This document shows, one piece after another, positions 19,673 through 29,958 of a stretch of DNA of 54,368 nucleotides. The notes under the pieces are model-generated. The model made no database searches, was not told the origin of the DNA, and was given only the letters and a program-made list of their open reading frames with translations. Both the position numbers and the translations under genes were made by a program. This stretch comes from Desulfotignum sp. Its GTDB lineage: Bacteria > Desulfobacterota > Desulfobacteria > Desulfobacterales > Desulfobacteraceae. The DNA lies in contig JAGYOW010000018.1 of NCBI GenBank assembly GCA_018399285.1, positions 1 through 54,368 on the forward strand, given 5' to 3'. Numbering within the stretch: position 1 is the stretch's first letter; each line of letters begins with the position of its first letter.

Positions 19673-19687
19673 TGCAAATAGGTGCCA
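19673..19687 (-). promoter_or_regulatory. Candidate sigma-54 promoter of glnK-amtB, one base short
   Basis: Minus strand TGGCAC-CTAT-TTGCA lies 66 bases upstream of the glnK start. The -24 GG and -12 GC elements of sigma-54 promoters are present, but their spacing is one base less than the strict consensus. That suits nitrogen control of glnK-amtB if the missing base is a sequence error, since neighbouring genes also show single-base losses. Confidence 0.4.
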
Positions 19688-19838
19688 TTTACAGAAAAAT
19701 TTTTAATAACTCACTAATATTAAAGATTTTTACTTCTAAAAAGAAAAATTGCGTGTGAAATAATTACATTTTTTTGTGTATAATTGAGTTACAATAATGT
19801 ATTAAATAATTTATCTTTAACTATTTGTACATTTTTTT

Positions 19839-19930
19839 GAGTCTCAGGGGTGACCTGATGCCGGAGGTCAAAACCGGTCCTTTATCACCCGGCGGTGGCG
19901 GCGTCCGGAACCACCAGCGAGGGCGATTAA
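19839..19930 (+). ncRNA. Structured leader upstream of modABC (possible Moco-type riboswitch)
   Basis: A GC-rich island inside very AT-rich DNA, about 155-245 bases upstream of modA. GGGTGA (19848) can pair with TCACCC (19885), nested GACCT (19852) with AGGTC (19865), and GGTGG (19894) with CCACC (19911) around a CGG-CGT-CCG hairpin. The compact multi-stem layout before a molybdate transporter suggests a molybdenum-cofactor (Moco RNA) riboswitch, but I could not match the Moco consensus from memory. The structure is seen; the class is inferred. The rest of 19608-20084 is AT-rich with no gene. Confidence 0.45.
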
Positions 19931-20084
19931 GTTATTAATGGTTATAATTGGTTTTATTTTTCAATATACTATTATAATAATTTTATAATTGACAAAAAAC
20001 AACTGACAACTGTAAACATATGAACAGGGACTATTTTTGAAATAAGCAACATCAACACTGATATTGACCGGTATAAGGGTGATT

Positions 20085-20848
20085 ATGAAACAATTTTGAT
20101 TTTGATTTTATTTCTTATTATTACTGCAAGGACAGGGGCTGGCCACTTCGAGCTGACAATTCTAAGCGGGGCAGGACTGATCAAACCCATGGAAGAGCTG
20201 GTGCATTCGTTTAAAAAAAAAGAAGGGGTAAAAATCCGTGTTCACTACGGGAGTTCCGGTGAAATTTTGCCATGGTAGCAAGCAGGCCCTGCGACGTTCT
20301 TATTCCGGGGGCGGAAAAATACCCCAGGATGCCCTTAAAAACGGCTGGGTGATCAAGGACACCATTCACAAACTGGTCCTTCATATACCGGTGATTGCGG
20401 GCGGCGGGAAATCCTGCCGGGGTACAAACGCTTTCCTGATCTGGCCAGACCAGGTGTGGCCGTGGCCATCAGTGATCCCAAAGCTCCTGCCATCGGCCGG
20501 GTGACAAAATACTGGCCCAAAACGATTTGTGGGAACCGGTTCAGCCGAATATCAAAACCTATGCCCCCACGGTCAACCAGTTGTTGATCTATGTGGCTCT
20601 GAAACAGGTGGATGCCGCCATTATATGGGAGAAGATCTGACCTCATGGGCCGAGGCAGGAACAAAATGAAGTGGTGCAGATTCCGAAAAAGAAAATCTGA
20701 TCAAGACCATTCCGACGGCAGTATGTACCAATGCCCCGAACAAAAGATGGCATTGAATTCAACACATATATTGCATCCAGGGGGCCTTGAGATCTGGGAA
20801 GAAAAATGGGGATTTTCTTCATGTGCAGAAAAAGTAGAGGCCTTTTAA
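20085..20848 (+). pseudogene. modA: ModA-like molybdate/tungstate-binding protein, frameshifted
   Basis: Periplasmic binding protein of the ModABC importer. Text across frames: a hydrophobic leader (LILILFLIITA), FELTILSGAGLIKPMEELV, FKKKEGVKIRVHYGSSGEI, then PCDVLIPGAEKYPQDALKNG, GVAVAISDPKAPAIGRVTK, VDAAIIW, and C-terminal NAPNKDGIEFNTYIAS. This is the usual order for ModA. At least seven indels. First gene of a modABC operon behind a structured leader. Confidence 0.75.
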
Positions 20849-20864
20849 GTTCATCTTTATTGGT

Positions 20865-21654
20865 ATGACAATTTTTATCACCGCCGTGCTTTTGCTGGCC
20901 ATTGGGTCGCTTATTGCTGTTCCCACCTGGGAGGATATCCGGCAGAACATCTGGAGCCCTGAGATGCGGTTTTCCCTGGAAACTCTCCATGATTACCGGG
21001 CTTGTTTCTACATTTATGGTCATGTTTTTTTGCAATCCCCATCGAATTTTACCTTATCAGTTCAATTTCTGGGGAAAGGGGTTTGTCAAGACCATTATTG
21101 ATCTGCCGGTTGCTTTTCTGAACTGGTTCACGGGCTCTGTCTACTTCTGGTCTTCGGCAGTGAATTTTTCGGCAATATTCTGAATTCCATGGGACTGAAC
21201 TTTGTCTTTACCAAACTGAGAATTGTCGTTGCCCAGTTTTTTTACAGCCCTGCCCTATGCCGGAAGGATAATGAAATCAACATTTGATTATAGTAATCCA
21301 AGAATGGGTTGTTTCAAGATCCCTGGGGTATTCGATGTTTGAGACCTTTTTCAATGTCAGTCTTCCCCTTGCCAGGAAACGGAATTCTTGCCACTGTCAT
21401 TGCTTTTGCCCGGTGCATCGGCACTTTCGGCACGGTTTTAATTCTGACGGGTGGCTCTTATATGCAGACTGAGGTGCTTCCCATCACCCTTTATCTTAAT
21501 ATTTCATACGGCAATATGGAATGGCACTGACCAGCGGCATTGTATTGATGATTGTGTCTTTGCTGCCATTTTTGTATTTGGGCAGACAGAGGCGAAACAT
21601 AAGGTTTTCTCAGGATTGAAGATCTTCACATCAACATGGAGAATTTTATCTTAA
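20865..21654 (+). pseudogene. modB: ModB-like molybdate ABC permease, frameshifted
   Basis: Inner-membrane permease. The frame from ATG 20865 gives MTIFITAVLLLAIGSLIAVP, then shifted frames give the EAA-type ABC loop (SRSLGYSMFETFFNVSLPLA) and AFARCIGTFGTVLILTGGSY, both typical of ModB/WtpB. Downstream text (ALTSGIVLMIVSLL-like) is the last helix. Several single-base indels. It overlaps the start of modC by about 18 bases. Confidence 0.72.
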
Positions 21655-22651
21655 AAATATTTTTTTTTTAACCGCCTGGAGAAGGGGATTGCAGAGTCAT
21701 AGGGCCTTCGGGAGCGGGCAAGACCATTCTCCTGGAGAGTATTATCGGATTCTGGTCCCCGGACAGCGGCAAGAATTACCTGGAAGAATCGAGATATCAC
21801 CAATAGATGCTTGCCTGAAAAACGCCACATAAATTATTGTATACCAGGATTACGCGCTTCTTCCCCATTTTACCGTTTACAAAAATATTGCCTATGGTCT
21901 GAAAAAATTGAAAAAACCCGGCCGTATCAGGGAAAAGGTCAATGAGATGGCGAAGTCCTTCACATCGATCACCTCCTCCACCGCAAACCAGATACCCTTT
22001 CCAGGGGAACAGCAGCGGGTGGCCCTGGCCCGGTCCTTGTTGTTGGCCCAAACTCCTTCTTATGGACGAGCCTTTTTCCGCCCTGGACCCCAGACCCGCC
22101 GGCAGACAAGAAAACTGCTCCAAGCAGGCAGTGGAAAAAAATACCACGGTGGTCCATATCTCCCATGACCTTGATGATGCTGGTCACTGGCCACCAAAGT
22201 GATGGCAGTTTTCAGGGATGGCAGGATACTTCAGTTCGGAGATCTGGATGAAGTTTTCAACCGCCCGGGCTCCAGATTTGTGCCAATTTTGTGGGTGCTA
22301 CTGTCATAACAGGTATTGTGGCAAAGAACGGAAAGGATGTGAGCACGATTTCCTTTGATGATTTTAATCTGCAAAGTATTGACGAGAACAGGAGCCGGGA
22401 ACGGAAGTTAAAGTGGCCCTGCGCCCTGAAAAATATTATTTTGAGCAAAAATCACCCCGAGTGGATTTCTGTACAGAATGTGCTGAAAAGTGAACTGGAA
22501 GAGGAATTGTCAACGAAGGCAAGACATCCATGATATTTTAAGGTACAAAAAATACAAAATTCAGGGTACTGGTTACCAATAATGCGGTGGCGCAATTGAG
22601 CTTAAAACCAAGGGATACGTCTATGCTTTGATCAAAGGCGCCAGAGTGTAA
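21636..22651 (+). pseudogene. modC: ModC-like molybdate ABC ATPase, frameshifted
   Basis: ATP-binding subunit. Stitched frames show Walker A as [18 protein letters not shown], a VYQDYALLPHFTVYKNIAYG-like Q-loop region, a GEQQRVALARSLL signature, LLMDEPFSALDP Walker B, VVHISHDLDDA, and a C-terminal TOBE-like VALRPENIILSK, ending ALIKGARV with TAA at 22649. The encoded protein is strongly conserved once frames are corrected, with few substitutions. That is unusual for an old pseudogene. Confidence 0.78.
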
Positions 22652-22676
22652 GGATTATATATAACAAATAACATAC

Positions 22677-22714
22677 GAAGCAGGTGCTTGAAAAGAATAC
22701 TACGCCCCTGCTTC
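22677..22714. terminator. Inverted repeat between convergent modC and P5C dehydrogenase genes
   Basis: GAAGCAGG (22677-22684) and CCTGCTTC (22707-22714) are exact inverted copies around a 22-base loop, positioned midway between two convergent genes. The loop is long and T-runs are poor, so terminator activity is plausible rather than certain. Confidence 0.45.
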
Positions 22715-22740
22715 TTCAGACAGGCCCTACTTTGTGGACT

Positions 22741-24385
<1,645 letters not shown>

Positions 24386-24389
<4 letters not shown>

Positions 24390-25908
24390 GATGATTCTCC
24401 TTTCACATCAAAGACGTTGATGCCCTGGGCCAGGGGCAGGTCGTTTTTCCCAGTTGATGGTATTGGTCTGACGGCGCATATATAGCGCGCCAGGCGTCAC
24501 TGCGGATTCCCGGCCCCGCCGATCTCTTTTTTCACCGCCGAATGCCCCGCCGATTTCTGCCCCGCTGGTGCCGATGTTGACATTGGCGATGCAGTCCGAT
24601 CGCTTTATGGGACAGAAACTGCTCCTGGTACTGGATAGACCTCGTAGACACGGCACTGGACGGCCTGGGGCACGTCATTGTGCAATGCCAACGCCTGGTC
24701 AAAGGTGTCATACCCGATGATATACAGAATCGGGGCAAAGGTTTCTTCCTGGACAATGGGAAGAAAATGGTTTCAGCTTCCACAATGGCCGGGGTGACAA
24801 AACTGCCGTTTTCAAGTCCCGCCACGGTCAGGGGCGTACCGCCGTACCACAGTACCGCCCTGGTTTTTGACCGCTTCAATGGCCTGCATCATGGTCTGTC
24901 TGGCCGTATCGTCTATCAACGGACCCATCAGCGTTTCCGGGTCCATGGGATCGCCGATTTTGATCTGTTCATAGGACCAGATTCTTGACAAATGTCTCCT
25001 TGACGCGGTTATGAATGATAATGCGGCGGTGGAGGTGCACCGCTGGCCGGCCGTGCCACGGCGAAAGGGTGGCTGAGCGCCATGTCAGGTGCAAGTCGCT
25101 TCGGTCACGATGATGGCGTTAGCCGCCCCAGCTCAGGGGACCGGCCCAGGCGGGCTGCGACGGTGGTGGCCACTTGCTTGCCCATGGCCGTGCTGCGTGC
25201 TGATCAAGGGAATCCGGCTGTCCTGGAGCATGGCATCCCACATCGGTCGGTTTCCGATCACCAGGTTAAACACCCCCGTCTATGTCATACTTGTCCACCA
25301 CCGGGGCATTGATGTTCTGGTGGCAATGGCCGTAAGCGGGGCCTTGGAACTGGGCTTGAACAAGCATCTCCACACAACGGCCAGCAGGGCATTCCAGGAC
25401 CAGACCGCGGCCGGGAAATTGAATGCCGTGATAATGCCCACAATCCCCAGCGGATGCCACTGCTCATACATCCGGTGGGACGGTCTTCACTGTGCATGGT
25501 CAATCCATACAGCTGGCGGCTCAGTCCACGGCAAAATCCGCGATATCGATCATCTCCTGAACTTCACCTTCGCCTTCGGCGGATCTTTCAGGTCTCCAGG
25601 TGATCAGGGCGCACAAGATCTACTTTTTCTCCTCAGAAATTTCCGATCTCCCGGACGATCTCCCGGCGGGGCCGGCATCAGCCGGAACTTTTCAAACGCG
25701 GCATGGGCCCGGCTGACCACGGCATAATCGTGGGCCTGGGCCTGGATCACACTGGCGATGGGCTGGCCCCGTGGCCGGCAGGAAACCGATGCAGTTCCTT
25801 GCCAAGGGTATGTATATCCGGCCTTAGGTCAGCCGGTGAGTGGCGCCGTAATTGACCGGCTCAATGGCCAGATCCCTGTAAAATGCTGTCAATGGTGTGT
25901 GTGTCCAT
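24386..25908 (-). pseudogene. ALDH7-type (aminoadipate-semialdehyde) aldehyde dehydrogenase, frameshifted
   Basis: Minus-strand text: [36 protein letters not shown] (the Asn-containing ALDH motif), [53 protein letters not shown], and RRQTNTINW near the C-terminus. The [15 protein letters not shown] and YMRRQT stretches are typical of ALDH7 (lysine catabolism, antiquitin). Many indels; AGAGGATG precedes the ATG at 25908. Together with the next gene it suggests a lysine/proline-type amino-acid degradation operon under the divergent LysR regulator. Confidence 0.7.
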
Positions 25909-26041
25909 GGATCATCCTCTTCATCAAGTTGCGGTTACATTTATTCGATCATTGATTGTAATATAATAACGATCGTCATTTAATAGTAAAATTCATAATA
26001 TTTATATTTAACATGAACGATATAGATAATAAGGAGTTTGT

Positions 26042-26940
26042 ATGGATCTGTCATCTGAAAACCTTTTTCACCCTGGCAAAGATCCGGAATTTCACCCGAA
26101 CCGCTGCTCATCTTCACATCACCCCAGAGCGCGGTCAGCCATGCCATCAAAAAACTGGAAACTTCCATTGATGCTGCGTTAATCGACCGAAAAAACGAGA
26201 CCTGACTGACCCTGACCAATGCCAGGAAAATCCTGTTCCGATCCTGTGAAAAATTTTTTATGAACTGGAAAAAAACCGACCAGGACCTGGCCGGGCTGAA
26301 AAAACAGACCCCTCCATCCGTGTGGGGGCCACCGTGGAGTTCGGCACCACCATTCTGATCAATCATATCAACGTTTCTGGACCGGTTCCCGGAACTTCAC
26401 ATTGATTTTTCTGTTCTCCCATCACCTGCCTGGAACCCCTGCTCCAGGATACTGTGGACCTGATCATTGACTGTAAAGCCGCTGATGGAAAACCTTGAAA
26501 AATCCAGCTGTTTAAAGAGCAATACGTCACCATTGCGGCCCCGGAGATTCATTCGGAAAAAACCGGATCACCTGTCTGGACCCAGTCTGGCGGGTGCGCG
26601 ATGTCTTTCCATGGACAAGGATTGCTTGACTGGTGGCGGAATTTTATCCGCGCCGTCCTTCGGACAAGCAGGACTGCCTGAAACAGGGTGATGCAGATCA
26701 ACCATATCCGGGCATTATCAACGGTGCCATCTCCGGTCTGGGCATCGGATTTGTCTATGAGTACACCGTGATGGAGGGAACTGAACCAAAACATTCTCAT
26801 GGACCCTTTCCCCCATATTCACCCCTGCGGCGGATGATTTCCATATTTTTATCAAAAAAGAACGGCTGGGGGTTAAAAAAAATCAGCAGTTGATCACCTA
26901 TCTCACCCACCTGGCCCCGCTGAAAAATATTTTTCAGTAA
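26042..26940 (+). pseudogene. LysR-family transcriptional regulator, frameshifted
   Basis: Begins at ATG 26042 with AAGGAG 5 bases upstream. The HTH is legible as LKTFFTLAKIRNFTRTAAHL, ITQSAVSHAIKKLE-like text. The effector domain gives SIRVGATVEFGTTILINHIN, DTVDLIIDCKPLMENL, QYVTIAAPE, INGAISGLGIGFV and a C-terminal FHIFIKKERLGVKKNQQLIT to TAA 26938. About eight indels. It is divergent from the two aldehyde dehydrogenases across a 133-base AT-rich gap, the usual position for a LysR controlling its neighbours. Confidence 0.72.
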
Positions 26941-26995
26941 CCGGCCGGCACCCGCCCAACCCTTCAACACCGGAAACCGGCAAAGGGCAATGCAT

Positions 26996-27025
26996 ATTCG
27001 ATATGCTATCATTGACACAACGAAT
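26996..27025. promoter_or_regulatory. ModE-like operator upstream of formate dehydrogenase
   Basis: ATTCGATATGC, 8-base spacer, ACACAACGAAT. Arms and spacer length match the perfect palindrome at 41499 with three mismatches over 22 arm positions. It lies 84 bases before the fdhA start and overlaps a TTGACA-like -35 element (27012-27017), a position that suits repression by bound regulator. Confidence 0.6.
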
Positions 27026-27109
27026 CTCCTGTGATACAGCGTTATTTTACAATTTAACCAGAAAGCAGAATAACAGAAAACAACGGGAAAAAACCAAAGA
27101 GGACTCAGC

Positions 27110-29890
27110 ATGGACCAGAACCGCATCACCATCAACGGCCACGCCTATGAATTTACACCCGGCCAGACCATCCTGGAAGTGGCGCAGCAAAACCTTATTG
27201 ACATTCCCAACCTCTGCCACCTGAAGGGCACTCGTGCCACCGGGGCCTGCCGCGTATGCATTGTGGAACTGGAAGAATCCTGGGGAAGAAAGATTGTCTC
27301 CTCGTGCAGCGCACCAGCCAAAAACGGCATGATCGTGCATACAGAATCTCCGAAGATCGTGGCGTACCGCAAATTTTACATTGGGTTGATGCTGGATTCC
27401 GGCAACCACAATTGCGACATCGGCGCCCGGGCGGATGAATCCTGGACCGATTTTCAGATCTCGGCCATGGAAAATGATCAAAAAGAGGAGCTCTGCCCCG
27501 TATGGGGAGACTGCGAACTCCAGGCCCTGGCCTACCGTTACCAGGTCAAGGGCCGGGTCAGCGGGCGGCACCGGGAAGCGGTCACACTCCCGATCGAAGG
27601 GGACAACCCGTTCATCATAAGGGATATGTCCCGGTGCATCCTGTGCGGCCGGTGCGTGGCCGCCTGCAACGAGGTCCAGGTGAACCAGGCCATTGATTTC
27701 GGTTTCCGCGGCACCAAAGAACAGATTATCGCCGGCACCGGGACCACCCTGATGAACTCCGCGTGCGTGTTCTGCGGTGAATGTGTCCAGGTGTGCCCGG
27801 TGGGGGCTTTGGTGGAGAAAAAAGCCTTGGGCAAAGGACGGCCCTGGGAAGTGACAAAAATCCGCACCACCTGCCCTTACTGCGGGGTGGGGTGCCAGCA
27901 GCTGCTGCATGTCAAAAATGATACCATCGTCAAGGTCACCGGGGTCGAGGATGGGGCCCCCAACCAGGGACGATTGTGTGTCAAAGGCCGTTTCGGATAT
28001 GATTTCATCTATTCAGACAAACGGCTGAAAACCCCGCTGATCCGAGAAAAAGACGGGTTCCGTGAAGCCTCCTGGGAGGAGGCCCTGACCCTGGTGGCGG
28101 ACACCTTCACCCGGATCATCGACGAGAGCGGACCGGATGCCCTGGCCGGGGTCAGCTGCGCCAGGAGCATCAACGAAGATTCCTATCAGATGCAGAAACT
28201 GTTCCGGGCGGTGTTCAAGACCAACAACATCGATCATTGTGCGCGAACCTGACATGCCCCCACCGTCGCCGGTCTGGCGACTTCTTTCGGCTCCGGGGCC
28301 ATGACCAACTCTTTCAACGAATTTGCCAAAGCCAAAATGCTGCTGGTGATCGGGTCCAACATGACCGAGGCCCATCCCGTGGCTGCCACGTTTGTAAAAA
28401 ATGCGGTACAAAAAGGCGCCACCCTGATTGTGGCAGATCCCCGGAAACACAAACTCGTGGACTTTGCCCACACCCACCTGCCCCTGAAGGTGGGCAGTGA
28501 TGTGGCGCTTCTCAACGGGCTCATGCATGTGTTGATCCAAGAAGACCTGTATGACAGTGAGTTTGTGGAAACCTGCTGCGAGGGATTTGACGTCCTCAAA
28601 CAGACCGTTGCATCCTATCCGCCTGAAAAAGCCGGGGAAATCAGCGGCATCGATCCGGAACTGATTCGACAGACGGCCCGGCTCCTGGCCTCGGTCAAAC
28701 CGGTGATGGTCTGCTACACCTTAGGGATTACCGAACACACCAGTGGCAAAAATAATGTCATGTCCATTGCCAATCTCCAGATGCTCTTGGGCAACATGGG
28801 TGTTCCCTGCGGCGGGGTGAATCCGCTGCGGGGCCAGAACAACGTCCAGGGGGCCTGCGACATGGGGGCCCTGCCCAACGTATTCCCCGGGTACCAGCCG
28901 GTGGGTGATCTGTCGGCCCGGCAGAAATTTGAAAACGCCTGGGGCGTGGACCGCCTGCCCGAAAAAAACGGGCTGATGATCCCCGAAATGATGGAAGGCC
29001 TGGTGGACAAGATGGTCCGGGGCTTCTACATTTTCGGGGAAAACCTGGCCAACACGGAACCGGATATCCGCAAGGTGGAGCATGAACTGGCATCAGCCGA
29101 ATTCCTGGTGGTCCAGGATATTTTTGAAAACGAAACCACCCGGTTCGCCCATGTGGTACTGCCGGCCGCGGCCTGGAGTGAAAACGACGGCACGTTCACC
29201 AACAGCGAACGCCGGGTCAGCCGGGTGCGCACCGCCAGCCCGGCACCGGGAGAGGCCCGGCCCAACTGGTGGATTTTCAGGGAAATTGCCCGCCGCATGG
29301 GCCACACCTGGGAATCTGACAGCGCCAAAGACCTGTGGGACAATGAAATCTCGGTCCTGGCCCCCAATCTGGCCGGCATCAAATATCACCGGATTGAAAA
29401 TGACGGCCTCCAGTGGCCCTGCCCGACGGAATCCCACCCCGGCACCCCGATTCTGCACCTGGAAGGCCGGTTCACCAAGGGCAAAGGCAGTTTCATGCCC
29501 GTGGAATGGACCCCTGCCGCCGAGGTCCCGGATGACGATTATCCGTTTGTCCTGAGCACGGGACGGCGGCTGTACCACTACCATACCCGTACCCAGACCG
29601 GCAACTGTGAAGGCCTCAATGACATGCTCGGAGAAGAGACGGCAGATATCTCGGCTGCCGATGCCCAAAAACTAAACATCGACCAAAATGAAATGATCCG
29701 GGTCAAATCCAGAAGAGGCGAGGTCACGGTCAAGGCCCGGATCACCCATGAGGTGCCGGAAGGTCTGGTCTGGATGGCCTTTCACTTCAGAGAAGGCAAT
29801 GCCAACTGGCTCACCAACCCGGTTTATGATCCGGATACCTTGACGGCTGAATACAAGGCCTGTGCCGTGTCCCTTGAAAAAATCGCCTGA
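27110..29890 (+). CDS. fdhA: Selenocysteine-containing formate dehydrogenase alpha subunit
   Basis: Oxidises formate (or reduces CO2) at a Mo/W-bisMGD site. The TGA at 28250-28252 (codon 381) is read as selenocysteine: the same frame continues to 29890, giving 926 aa, and the context RT-Sec-HAPTVAGL matches RV-Sec-HGPSVAGL of E. coli FdhF. Domains: [2Fe-2S] cysteines 36, 47, 50, 66; a NuoG-type His-Cys cluster region; two ferredoxin clusters (CILCGRCVAAC, CVFCGECVQVC); the catalytic [4Fe-4S] motif CPYCGVGC; then the catalytic domains (GVNPLRGQNNVQGACDMGALP) and a C-terminal dinucleotide-binding domain. The N-terminal NuoG-like arm implies an electron-bifurcating, NAD- or ferredoxin-linked soluble complex; partner subunits are not in the window. 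No Tat signal, so cytoplasmic. Start ATG after AGAGGA. Confidence 0.93.
28250..28281 (+). promoter_or_regulatory. Selenocysteine codon and bacterial SECIS hairpin
   Basis: TGA at 28250 is followed, 12 bases on, by GTCGCC (28265-28270), loop GGTCT (28271-28275) and the exact complement GGCGAC (28276-28281). The E. coli fdhF SECIS, as remembered, has the same GGUCU apical loop at a similar distance from the UGA, the feature bound by SelB. Predicts that the genome carries selA, selB, selC and selD. Confidence 0.92.
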
Positions 29891-29958
29891 TTTTTCGGGG
29901 ATTTTTCGGGTTCTGACGTTGGATTGCACGGGTAACAAACTTAAAAAAGGAGAGACGC

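Noticed and set aside
22660..22680. ModE-like half-site ACATACGAAG after modC
   Set aside because: It lies between convergent gene ends with no promoter to control, and the second arm is not convincing.
28252..28301. Frameshift or nonsense mutation splitting formate dehydrogenase
   Set aside because: The frame is unchanged across the TGA, the position is the known Sec site, and a perfect SECIS hairpin follows, so recoding explains it better.
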